From DATLZC01 sp037444005 (lineage in GTDB: Bacteria > Chloroflexota > Dehalococcoidia > DSTF01 > JACRBR01), in the NCBI GenBank assembly GCA_037444005.1, contig JBBING010000010.1:1-50150 (forward strand): a stretch of DNA of 50,150 bases, written 5' to 3'. This document shows positions 15,988 to 23,706 of the stretch, in pieces (position 1 is the first letter of the stretch; each line of letters begins with the position of its first letter). The position numbers and the translations under genes are program-made. The notes beneath the pieces are model-generated. The model was given only the letters and a program-made list of their open reading frames with translations, searched no databases and was not told the origin of the DNA.

Positions 15988-16743
15988 ATGCGCCGCTTCG
16001 CTGTCGCGCTATCGCTCGCTTTCGCGCTCGTTTCCTGCGGCGGAGACGACGGCGCGACACCGTCGCCGACCGCCGCGCCCTCGGCGACGCCATCACAGGC
16101 TCCCGAAGGGACGCCCACACCCGTCGACGGCCCGTTCGTGCGAATCCTGAGTCCAACTGAAGGCGCCACCCTGAAGACGCCGCTGTTCATCGAGGGAGAG
16201 GCGCGGACCTTCGACGGGCGGCTCGTCGTGTCGGTTCGGACATCGGCAGGAGTGGAGGTCTGCGCCGCGCCGGTCGTCGCCGACCGTGCGGCGCCCGAGG
16301 TCGGGCGATGGTCGGTGCACATCGGCCTTCGTCCGCCGCCGCAGCCGGGCGGGCTCCTGGTTCAGGCGTTCGCAGCCGCATCCGCCAGCGGAGAGCTGGC
16401 GCTGATGGACGAGGTCGGGGTCACCCTGGAGACCGGTGAGCCGGCGATCCTGGTGACGTCACCCCGCTGCGGCGAGACCGTGGGCACGACCGTCACGGTG
16501 GACGGCACTGCGAGCGTCTTCGAAGGCACGGTGAACCTGACGGCGCGGCGCTTGAGCGGCGAGGCGCTGGCCGAAAGCTTCACGACGGCGACGCAGGGGG
16601 CGCCCGGGCGCGGGCCGTTCTCGGGCATGCTCGAGCTGCCGCCGGGAACCAGCGGGCCAGTGATGATCGAGGCCTGGAGCGCCAGCGCCGAAGACGGCAC
16701 GCCGGAGCACGTGTTCGGGGTCCCCGTGTTCGTCAATCCGTAG
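15988..16743 (+). CDS. Lipoprotein with two Gmad2-like immunoglobulin domains
   Basis: A 251-residue exported lipoprotein. The signal peptide MRRFAVALSLAFALVSC ends in a lipobox Cys at residue 17; a Thr/Pro/Ser-rich linker follows. Two similar domains come next, beginning VRILSPTEGATLKTPLFIEG and ILVTSPRCGETVGTTVTVDG, the pattern of the Gmad2 Ig-like domain found in spore-germination and surface proteins. A cell-surface binding role is inferred. It overlaps the convergent SAM-hydrolase gene by eleven bases. Confidence 0.82.
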   Translation: MRRFAVALSLAFALVSCGGDDGATPSPTAAPSATPSQAPEGTPTPVDGPFVRILSPTEGATLKTPLFIEGEARTFDGRLVVSVRTSAGVEVCAAPVVADRAAPEVGRWSVHIGLRPPPQPGGLLVQAFAAASASGELALMDEVGVTLETGEPAILVTSPRCGETVGTTVTVDGTASVFEGTVNLTARRLSGEALAESFTTATQGAPGRGPFSGMLELPPGTSGPVMIEAWSASAEDGTPEHVFGVPVFVNP

Positions 16744-17614
16744 CGTCGTTCTCGCCTGCCGGCGCGACCACGACTTCTGCGCCGACCCCCACTCCCAGCT
16801 CCCGCGCGGCGCTGCCGTCGCGCACCGCCACGGCCAGGTAGCCGTAGCTGCCGACGAAGGCGAGCAACCCTCGAGCCGCGCCGAACGTGGGCGAAAGCCC
16901 ACGAATCGTCCGGCCCGCGATGCGCACGACCACTCCCGAGGCCGCCAGGTCCGTTCCCCGCACGTCTGTGATCAGGTTGCCGAAGCGGTCGACGTGGATG
17001 ACCCGTCCGCGCAGCGCTCCCGACGCGTCCGGCCGGGCCCGAAACGGCGGCAGCGCGACGATGCGATCGGCGCGCGGTCCGAAGCGCTCCGGGGACACAC
17101 CGGCGGCGAGATGGGCCGCAGCCGGGGCGAAGATATCGCGGCCGTGGAACGTGCGGCTGACGTCGGGAAGCCGGTACTCGGGGGCTTCGAGGCAGAACGC
17201 TCGAACGTCGTCGGTGAGCTCGACAACCCCTCCGCCGTCGGGCGCACGGGCGCGCAGCGAATCCGGCAGCGCCGCGGACAACGCGCCGTTGTCCGGGCCG
17301 ATGAAGCGGCCGCGCTCGGTCACCAGCAGGAGCGCCCGCCGCTCCGTCCCGACGCCCGGGTCGACGACGCAGACGTGGACGGCGTCCCGAGGGAAGAAGG
17401 GCCAGACGGTCGAGGTGACGAACACGGCTTCGGCGACTGCCTGGGGCGCGATCTCGTGGGTCACGTCGACGATGCGCGCTTTGCGGCAGATGGACAGGAT
17501 GACGCCCTTCATGGCGGCGACGTAGCCGTCGCGCGGACCGAAGTCCGTGGTGAGGGTGACGATTGGCGGCTCAGTCGCCGGTACGGGTGCGGAGGTGCCA
17601 GCGGTGGACGTCAT
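16733..17614 (-). CDS. SAM hydroxide adenosyltransferase (DUF62 / SAM hydrolase)
   Basis: DUF62-family enzyme that splits S-adenosylmethionine with water to adenosine and methionine. The family start IVTLTTDFGPRDGYVAAMKG, the Asp and Arg in VVDPGVGTERR, the His in FHGRDIFAPAA and RVIHVDRFGNLITD are present. Most relatives start right at the first of these, but no ATG, GTG or TTG is there; the nearest is ATG at 17614, which adds 20 residues (MTSTAGTSAPVPATEPP...) and overlaps the upstream peptide-binding gene by 44 bases. The start is therefore uncertain, the product is not. Confidence 0.88.
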   Translation of the reverse strand: MTSTAGTSAPVPATEPPIVTLTTDFGPRDGYVAAMKGVILSICRKARIVDVTHEIAPQAVAEAVFVTSTVWPFFPRDAVHVCVVDPGVGTERRALLLVTERGRFIGPDNGALSAALPDSLRARAPDGGGVVELTDDVRAFCLEAPEYRLPDVSRTFHGRDIFAPAAAHLAAGVSPERFGPRADRIVALPPFRARPDASGALRGRVIHVDRFGNLITDVRGTDLAASGVVVRIAGRTIRGLSPTFGAARGLLAFVGSYGYLAVAVRDGSAARELGVGVGAEVVVAPAGENDATD

Positions 17615-19205
17615 AGAAGCGCGCCCCGGCGTCGTAGAGAAACACGGGCCGCTGGCCGCGAAGCTCCTTCGTGGTGACGTAGGAGCGCGCGGGCTGCAGC
17701 AAGAGGATGGCGGGAACCGCTTCCTGATAGGCCCGCTGGAACAGGATATAGAACTGCACACGGAGCGGCAGATCCGTCGTCTTGCGTCCGCGCTCGAGGG
17801 CGAAGTCGACGTCGGGGTCGGCGAGGTCCGCGAGGTTGCGGCCGCCCTCGGCGCGCTGGCTGCTGTGCCAGAAGGCGTACTCGTCGGGGTCGGGTCCGAT
17901 CTCGACGCCGAACAGGGCGGCTTCGAATTTGCGGGGCAATAGCCGATCCTGCACAAACGCGGACGCGCCCTCGACCTCGATGCTGACGTCCACGCCGATG
18001 GCTCGCCACATGGTTGCGATCTCCTCCGCCATCTCCATCCGCGTGGTGTCGTCGTTGGTCGAGAGCGTGACGTGGAGGGGCTCGCCCATTTTGGCGCGCG
18101 TGCCGCCGTTCTCGCGCACCCAGCCGGCTTCGTCCAGCAACAGCTCGGCCTGTGCGGGGTCGTACGCGGGTCGCGCGCCCGTGTCGAAGTACCCCCAGAG
18201 GCCCTTGGGGATGGGACTATCGACAGCGCGCCCTTCTCCCGCGAGCGCCACGGCGAGCAGACGGTCGCGGTCGAGCGCGAGGCTCAGCGCCCGCCGCACC
18301 TTCGGGTCCTGGAACACGGGGCCCTGCCGGTTCAGGTAGACAAGCGTGTAACTGTCGGTCAGCAGTTCCGAGCGCTCGTACGTTCGCTTCTCCTCGATGG
18401 CGCGGCGGTCCTCCTCGCTCAGGCCCGGGCGGAAGAATGCCCCGTCCAGCTCTCCGCTGTTCAGGGCCGCGAGAAGCTCGCCGTTGTCCCGGTAGAACCG
18501 GAGTTCGATCCGCTCGATGTACGGCTTGCCGAACTGGTACGTCTCGCTGGCGACGAGCGTTGCGGCGGTGGAGGAGACGGACTCCACTCTGTACGGGCCG
18601 GCGCCGACGGGAAGTTGATTGAAGGGCGCGTCGAACAGGGCGTCGGCGCTCAGGCCTTCGAGCAGGTGGCGAGGCACGACGCCGATGGACGCGTACGCCA
18701 AGAACGGCGCGAACGGCTCGGGCAGCGACACTTCGACCGTCTGGGGATCGGGGGCGCGAACGGTGACGTCGCTGAAGAGCTCCGCCAGCGCCGGGTCGCC
18801 CCGGAAGCCGGGTGAACGAATCGCCTCGAACGTGTAGACGACGTCATCGGCGGTGAGCGGCTGGCCGTCGTGCCAGAGAAGGCCCCGCCGCAGATGGAAC
18901 ACGTACCGTCGGCCGTCGTCGAGGATGTCCCACGATTCGGCGAGGTCCGGCTCGGGCTGGGCGTCGGGGCCGAGCCTCACGAGGCCTGCGAAGACGAGAC
19001 GGCTCAGCGCCTCGTCAGCCTCGTTGAACGAGGCGAAGAGCGGATTGATGCGCTGGGGCTGGCCAGTCATGCCTTCGACATAGACGCCGCCGGGGGCCGG
19101 CTCGGTGGCGCCTCCGCTCTCGCGCGCGATGATCCAGACGGCCATCAGGCCAGCGACGCCCGCGGCGAGCACGATCAGCATCGGCCAGCGCGAGGCGCGG
19201 CTCAT
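17571..19205 (-). CDS. Family 5 extracellular solute-binding protein, orphan
   Basis: A 544-residue SBP_bac_5 protein, the peptide/nickel-type binding component of ABC importers. Features are an N-terminal hydrophobic anchor (about residues 9-26, no lipobox Cys), then the fold signature DLAESWDILDDGRRYVFHLRRGLLWHDGQPLTADDVVYTFEA split over residues 85-130, and YLNRQGPVFQDPKVRRALSLALDR near residue 290. There is no permease or ATPase gene near it, so it either serves a distant transporter or acts alone. It lies 38 bases after secG on the same strand. Confidence 0.88.
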   Translation of the reverse strand: MSRASRWPMLIVLAAGVAGLMAVWIIARESGGATEPAPGGVYVEGMTGQPQRINPLFASFNEADEALSRLVFAGLVRLGPDAQPEPDLAESWDILDDGRRYVFHLRRGLLWHDGQPLTADDVVYTFEAIRSPGFRGDPALAELFSDVTVRAPDPQTVEVSLPEPFAPFLAYASIGVVPRHLLEGLSADALFDAPFNQLPVGAGPYRVESVSSTAATLVASETYQFGKPYIERIELRFYRDNGELLAALNSGELDGAFFRPGLSEEDRRAIEEKRTYERSELLTDSYTLVYLNRQGPVFQDPKVRRALSLALDRDRLLAVALAGEGRAVDSPIPKGLWGYFDTGARPAYDPAQAELLLDEAGWVRENGGTRAKMGEPLHVTLSTNDDTTRMEMAEEIATMWRAIGVDVSIEVEGASAFVQDRLLPRKFEAALFGVEIGPDPDEYAFWHSSQRAEGGRNLADLADPDVDFALERGRKTTDLPLRVQFYILFQRAYQEAVPAILLLQPARSYVTTKELRGQRPVFLYDAGARFYDVHRWHLRTRTGD

Positions 19206-19243
19206 GGGTCAAGAACCTCGGAACCTTGCGGTTGCAAGCGGCC

Positions 19244-19474
19244 TCAGGTGGACGTGACGCTCCAGGCCGAGATCGCCAGGAACAGCACGGCGAGGACGAT
19301 GGTGAGTTGGAACAGCGTCTTCTCGATGCCCCGCCGGGTGCGGAACGAGCCGCCTCCCGGCCCGCCACCGAACGTCTGACCGAGATCGGTGCCCTTCGCC
19401 TGCAGCAGGACCACGAGGATCAGGAGCAGCGAAATCAGGATCTGGGCCAGGTTCAGGTAATCGGCGAATTCCAT
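19244..19474 (-). CDS. secG: Preprotein translocase subunit SecG
   Basis: A 76-residue SecG, a small subunit of the SecYEG export channel. Two membrane helices (about residues 8-26 and 53-71) flank the loop LLQAKGTDLGQTFGGG with the glycine-rich turn typical of the family. The ATG follows AGGAACCG. A perfect TATAAT box lies 20 bases upstream, inside the end of yvcK, so secG has its own promoter. Confidence 0.94.
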   Translation of the reverse strand: MEFADYLNLAQILISLLLILVVLLQAKGTDLGQTFGGGPGGGSFRTRRGIEKTLFQLTIVLAVLFLAISAWSVTST

Positions 19475-19494
19475 CTCGGTTCCTGTTCCGCGGG

Positions 19495-19500
19495 ATTATA
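19495..19500 (-). promoter_or_regulatory. Extended -10 promoter of secG
   Basis: TGC-TATAAT on the minus strand, a consensus extended -10, overlapping the last codons of yvcK. No -35 box of note. The leader would be about 14 bases and holds the ribosome binding site. Confidence 0.65.
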
Positions 19501-20836
19501 GCACGGCGAGATGCTCGGAGCCCTCTTCCGCGGCTGCGAGCGCCTGCTCGATCTGGCCGCGCTCGTAGTAGATGCGGATGAGGGCGTCCGCGAGCTTCTT
19601 CGAATCGTGGCGGTACCGGTTCTCCTCGCAGACCACGTCCGCCGTGATCACACGGCATCCGTTCATCGCGAGCCGGTCCACAGTGACAGGCTTGGAATGC
19701 CATTCCTCCGGCAACCGGTCCGCGATGTTGTTGTTGGCGAGCACGAAGTGGAACAGGTGGCCATGCACGTGCTGGCGGAGCGCCTCGTAGTGGTCGCTGA
19801 CCGCGAAGTCGTCGGTCTCGCCGTGCTGCGTCGCGACGTTGCACACGTAGACCTTGAGCGCAGGCGACACCTCGATGGCGCGCCGGATGCCTTCCACCAG
19901 CAGATTCGGCAGCACCGACGTGTACAGGCTGCCCGGACCGACGACGATCATGTCCGCATTCAAGATCGCGCGGATCGCGTCGGGGTTCGCCTGGACGTTC
20001 TCGGGGTGAATGAAGAGCTGCTCGATCCGCGACCCGCGTTCCGTGATCTTCGATTCGCCTTCGATGATCTCGCCGTCGGCCGTGCGGGCGCGCAGGGTGA
20101 TGTGGGTCAGGGTCGCCGGCAGGATGAGGCCACGGACGGCGAGGACGCGGCTGGTCTCGCGGATGGCCTCTTCGAAGTTGCCGGCGACCTCGCGCATGGC
20201 GAGGATGAACAGGTTGCCGAAGGTGTGGCCTTCGAGGCCCGAGCCCTCCTTGAAGCGATACTCGAAGAGCCGGGTCATCAGCGGCTCCGCATCGGCCAAC
20301 GCCGCGATGTTCTTCCGGAGGTCGCCCGGGGGCAGGATGCCGAACTCCTCGCGGAGCCGCCCCGAGCTGCCGCCGTCATCCGCTATGGAGACGATCGCCG
20401 TGATATTGCCCGTGTACTCCTTCAACCCGCGCAGGAGGGTCGAGAGGCCGGTCCCCCCGCCGATAGCGACGATCTTCGGGCCGCGGCGAAGGTACCGGTG
20501 GTTGTAGATGATGTTCACGATGCTCTCATCGCGCCCGCGCGGCAGGAAGGCGGACAGGAGCGAGCGATTGAGCTGCCAGATGGCGAAGAGGATGATGGCC
20601 AGGCTGGTTCCGATGAAGAGCGCGCCGCGCACCACGCGGGGCAGGAACTGCAGCGTGAGGTAGTAAACCCATGCCGGGAAGGTGTACGAGACGTAGACCT
20701 CACGCAGGAAGTAGCCGATGCCGAGCCCGGCGATGGCCACCCCCACGAGCAGGAGCAGCAACCACCGCTTGATGTGCATCCCGAAGTAGAACCACTTCAG
20801 GAAGTTGTTCTCGCGAACGCTCTGGAGGAACCTCAT
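19496..20836 (-). CDS. yvcK: YvcK/CofD-family protein with membrane N-terminus
   Basis: A 446-residue gluconeogenesis-factor-like protein. Residues 20-90 contain two membrane helices (KRWLLLLLVGVAIAGLGIGY and VRGALFIGTSLAIILFAIW), then the CofD-like Rossmann domain starts with IVAIGGGTGLSTLLRGLKEY, followed by VSIADDGGSSGRLREEFG and PPGDLRKNIAALAD. In Firmicutes YvcK binds UDP-GlcNAc and affects cell-wall precursor flow. The ATG at 20836 (not the GTG two codons earlier) fits the GAGGAG ribosome binding site. Confidence 0.93.
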   Translation of the reverse strand: MRFLQSVRENNFLKWFYFGMHIKRWLLLLLVGVAIAGLGIGYFLREVYVSYTFPAWVYYLTLQFLPRVVRGALFIGTSLAIILFAIWQLNRSLLSAFLPRGRDESIVNIIYNHRYLRRGPKIVAIGGGTGLSTLLRGLKEYTGNITAIVSIADDGGSSGRLREEFGILPPGDLRKNIAALADAEPLMTRLFEYRFKEGSGLEGHTFGNLFILAMREVAGNFEEAIRETSRVLAVRGLILPATLTHITLRARTADGEIIEGESKITERGSRIEQLFIHPENVQANPDAIRAILNADMIVVGPGSLYTSVLPNLLVEGIRRAIEVSPALKVYVCNVATQHGETDDFAVSDHYEALRQHVHGHLFHFVLANNNIADRLPEEWHSKPVTVDRLAMNGCRVITADVVCEENRYRHDSKKLADALIRIYYERGQIEQALAAAEEGSEHLAVL

Positions 20837-20870
20837 GCCCACTCCTCTGCGCCGGTTCCGCGTTGCGGCG

Positions 20871-20876
20871 ATTCTA
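20871..20876 (-). promoter_or_regulatory. Extended -10 promoter of yvcK
   Basis: TGG-TAGAAT on the minus strand, 34 bases before the ATG. No recognisable -35. Confidence 0.5.
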
Positions 20877-20909
20877 CCATACGCATCGCGGAAGCGAATA
20901 CGTTCCTAA

Positions 20910-22412
20910 TCAGTTTTTCCGCGCCTCCAGCGCGGCGCGCAACAGGTCGTTGACGACGGACGGATTGGCCCGCCCGCGAGTCTCCTTCATCACCTGACCC
21001 ATCAAGAACTTGATGGCCTCCTGCTTGCCCCCGAGGTAATCCGCGACCGGCTTCGGGTTCGCCTCAATGACCCGGTCGACCACAGACGCGAGCTCGTCCG
21101 CGCCACTGATCTGTGTGAGGCCGAGCTCGGCGACGATCTCGCGGGGCGAACGGCCGGAAGCGAACATCTCCTCGAAGACGGTCTTGGCCGCCGCCTGGGA
21201 CAGCGTGCCGTCTTCGATCATCAGGGTCATGGTGTACAGATCCTCGGGGCGCACACGGGCGTCGCTGGTCTCCATTTGCGACGCGTTGAGCAGCCGCGCG
21301 AAGTCGCCCAACATCCAGTTCGCCACCACTTTCGCCCGGCGGAACGCGAGGTCGCGGTCGGGCAGCGCCATCGCCTGCGCCACCGCCGCCTCATAGTAGT
21401 CCGCCTTCGCCCGCGACTCCGTCAGCAGGTTCGCTTCGTACGACGAGAGGCCGTACGTCTCCATGAAGCGGCGCCGCTTGGCGTCGGGCAGCTCCGGCAG
21501 CCGCGCCCGAATCGACTCGACGTACTCGCGCGAGAGCTCGAGGGCCGGGAGGTCGGGCTCCGGGAAGTAGCGATAGTCCTCGGCGTACTCCTTGGAGCGC
21601 TGGCTGACCGTGCGGCCGTGGGTTTCGTCCCAGCCTCGGGTCTCCTGATGGACCGGCTCGCCGGCTTCCAGGAGCCTGGTCTGCCGCTCGACTTCGTACT
21701 CCAGCGCCCGGTACACAGACCGGAAGCTGTTCAGGTTCTTGAGCTCCACCTTCGCGCCGAACTCCGGGTGGCCCCGGGGACGAATGCTGATGTTGGCGTC
21801 GCAGCGGAAATTGCCTTCCTCCATATTGGCGCGGCTCACCCCGAGGTACCGGAGGATCTGCCGCAGCTTCATGAGGTACGCCTGAGCCTCTGCCGGCGAC
21901 CGCATGTCGGGCTCCGAGACGATCTCCATGAGCGGCACGCCCGAGCGATTGACGTCCACCAGGCTGTAGGGCTCGCCGGTCTCGTCGACCCGGTGGAGGA
22001 GCCTGGCGACGTCTTCCTCCAGGTGGACGCGGGTGACGCCGATCCGCTTCGTGACGCCGTCGACCTCGATCTCGAGCCAGCCGTTGCGCGAGAGCGGCAG
22101 GTCGTACTGCGAGATCTGATAGCCCTTCATGAGGTCGGGGTAGGGGTAGTTCTTGCGGTCGAATTTCGAGCGCTCCGGGATCTCGCAGTTGAGGGCCAGC
22201 GCCGTCATGATCGTGTATTCGACGGCGACACGGTTGATGACGGGAAGGACGCCCGGCATGCCGAGGCAGACGGGGCAGACGTGGGTGTTGGGGGGAGCGT
22301 CGGCGTAATCCGCGCTGCAGCCGCAGAACATCTTGCTCCGGGTCGCGAGCTGCGCGTGGACTTCGAGGCCGATGATGGTTTCGTAATCGGTTCGCGTTAC
22401 GGTCGTCGTCAT
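20910..22412 (-). CDS. gatB: Aspartyl/glutamyl-tRNA amidotransferase subunit B
   Basis: GatB subunit of the GatCAB complex, which converts misacylated Glu-tRNA(Gln) or Asp-tRNA(Asn) to the amides. 500 residues. Seen are YETIIGLEVHAQLATRSKMFCGC with the zinc Cys pair, THVCPVCLGMPGVLPVIN with the second pair, the kinase-like core, and the C-terminal YqeY-like tail (FLMGQVMKETRGRANPSVVNDLL). gatA and gatC are not in the window. A short TGGAGC precedes the ATG. Confidence 0.96.
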   Translation of the reverse strand: MTTTVTRTDYETIIGLEVHAQLATRSKMFCGCSADYADAPPNTHVCPVCLGMPGVLPVINRVAVEYTIMTALALNCEIPERSKFDRKNYPYPDLMKGYQISQYDLPLSRNGWLEIEVDGVTKRIGVTRVHLEEDVARLLHRVDETGEPYSLVDVNRSGVPLMEIVSEPDMRSPAEAQAYLMKLRQILRYLGVSRANMEEGNFRCDANISIRPRGHPEFGAKVELKNLNSFRSVYRALEYEVERQTRLLEAGEPVHQETRGWDETHGRTVSQRSKEYAEDYRYFPEPDLPALELSREYVESIRARLPELPDAKRRRFMETYGLSSYEANLLTESRAKADYYEAAVAQAMALPDRDLAFRRAKVVANWMLGDFARLLNASQMETSDARVRPEDLYTMTLMIEDGTLSQAAAKTVFEEMFASGRSPREIVAELGLTQISGADELASVVDRVIEANPKPVADYLGGKQEAIKFLMGQVMKETRGRANPSVVNDLLRAALEARKN

Positions 22413-22481
22413 GCGGGCTCCAGGTCGGCCCGCCGCCCAGAACGCGGGCAGCGTACCACCGAACAGGGGAGGGCGGCAACC

Positions 22482-22841
22482 TCAGCGCGCGGTCGCTCTC
22501 GGCTCCACGGCCTGGGTGAGGAGCCCGGGCAGCCGTTCAAAGAACACCGAGCGCGGCAGGGCTTCCGCGCCCGCGTCCCGCGCCTCGCGTAGCGCGTCCG
22601 CCTTCGTGTGCTGACCGAAGGCGATGACCCGCGCACCGCTGGCGACCCCGGCGCGCACCGTCGCCATCGGATCGAGTCCCTGGGCCTGAAGGTCCACCAC
22701 GACGATGTCGGCGCTTTCGAGCGCTTCGGGGAGCGCTCCCTGCGGGGACACAGTCCGGGGCTCGAATCCGCACCGGCGCGCCGCGCCGGCGATGCGCGAC
22801 TCTAGGATGAGGTCGGTCACCGCGACCGCGACGACGCCCAT
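22482..22841 (-). CDS. Receiver-like small protein, no phosphorylation site
   Basis: A 119-residue protein with an alternating strand-helix pattern like a response-regulator receiver or Rossmann half (VVAVAVTDLILESRIAGAARRCG, DIVVVDLQAQGLDPMATVRAGV, GARVIAFGQHTKADALREARDAGA). One Asp sits at the place of the phospho-acceptor (VVVDLQ), but the acidic pair and the Thr/Lys of true receivers are not convincing. The ATG at 22841 is chosen for its GGGAAGG ribosome binding site. Function unknown. Confidence 0.6.
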   Translation of the reverse strand: MGVVAVAVTDLILESRIAGAARRCGFEPRTVSPQGALPEALESADIVVVDLQAQGLDPMATVRAGVASGARVIAFGQHTKADALREARDAGAEALPRSVFFERLPGLLTQAVEPRATAR

Positions 22842-22915
22842 GCGATGCCTTCCCATCGACGCATGGTACCGCGCGCGCCGCCGGCGGTGAAGGGTGACGA
22901 GGGGTCCGGCTCCGG

Positions 22916-23359
22916 TCACGGGTCGTTCATGAGTCCGGAGCCAGCCATGCAGGCGAGAAACTCTTCAGGCGTCACGATGGACACCGGATCCACGTTCCCT
23001 CGCTCGGCGAGCAGATCGCCGTCTCTCGTGACGAGCCAGCCGGCGCCCCCTTCTACCGCGCAGTGGAGGTAGATGCGGTCCTGCGGGTCCCGGCACGGTG
23101 GCGCCTTGCCTCCGGGCTCGACCAACTCCGACGCCGCCGCGATGTCCTTCAATGTCGTCTCCAACTCGCGGAGCGAGACACCGTGGCGGCGAAACAGGGC
23201 GACCACACTGGGATTCGACAGGAGGCGGTGGTATTCATCGAGAATCTCGCGGAAGACGACGAGTTGGAGGCGTCCACGAAGGACGCTCAGGAGGATGATG
23301 GCCGGTGCGCCACGAGGCGACGCCACGCCCGCGACTAGGCAGTTGGCGTCGAGACAGAT
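22916..23359 (-). CDS. PIN-domain toxin with non-standard start
   Basis: A PIN_3/COG1569-type RNase toxin. The N-terminus with the first catalytic Asp (RICLDANCLVAGVASPRGAP) is encoded in frame up to about 23368, yet no ATG, GTG or TTG occurs between the upstream stop and the GTG at 23326, which lies after that Asp. Downstream motifs DPQDRIYLHCA and LVTRDGDLLAE supply the other acidic residues. I therefore mark the gene from the ATC at 23359 as the best guess; a start at 23326 would give a 136-residue protein lacking the first Asp. It overlaps the preceding small gene, the likely antitoxin. Confidence 0.65.
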   Translation of the reverse strand: MCLDANCLVAGVASPRGAPAIILLSVLRGRLQLVVFREILDEYHRLLSNPSVVALFRRHGVSLRELETTLKDIAAASELVEPGGKAPPCRDPQDRIYLHCAVEGGAGWLVTRDGDLLAERGNVDPVSIVTPEEFLACMAGSGLMNDP

Positions 23360-23535
23360 CCTTTCCGTGGGCGTCGCTCCCCGGTCTGCGTGTGGGGTCG
23401 AGACGCACGGCCGCCCTTCGTCGCGTCATGAGCCAGCGCGGCCTGGATGTCCTTCTCCGTCACGCCTGCCATCTTCTTGTGGATCCGCTTCAATCGCTCG
23501 ACAGCGGGGCTTTCTCGTTGTCGCCTCGTCTTCAT
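23335..23535 (-). CDS. Candidate antitoxin for the PIN toxin
   Basis: A 66-residue basic protein, MKTRRQRESPAVERLKRIHKK at its start, followed by a helix (GVTEKDIQAALAHDATKGG) and a flexible Arg/Thr/Pro-rich end. It precedes and overlaps the PIN-domain reading frame, the common place for an antitoxin. The short helical pattern could be a degenerate ribbon-helix-helix or simply a toxin-binding tail; I cannot assign a family. The start is uncertain (an ATG ten codons earlier is also in frame), and no good ribosome binding site is present. Confidence 0.5.
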   Translation of the reverse strand: MKTRRQRESPAVERLKRIHKKMAGVTEKDIQAALAHDATKGGRASRPHTQTGERRPRKGSVSTPTA

Positions 23536-23706
23536 GCTCGCAGCGCCCCGTCGCTCTGTCATCATCGCCCGGGTTGCGCGAGTATTGTGACACATTCGGC
23601 TCGCCTCTGCGACCTGTCCGCGCCGAAGTTCGAACGAAGGCCGTCCGGCCGTTGCCGGCCGCATCGGGGCCGGCTATCCTCTGCGCCGTCGACCACGGAG
23701 GCTACG

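Noticed and set aside
23335..23400. Programmed -1 frameshift joining antitoxin and PIN toxin
   Set aside because: The frames are in the right relation, but no X-XXY-YYZ slippery heptamer or downstream structure is evident. Kept only as one option in the PIN finding.
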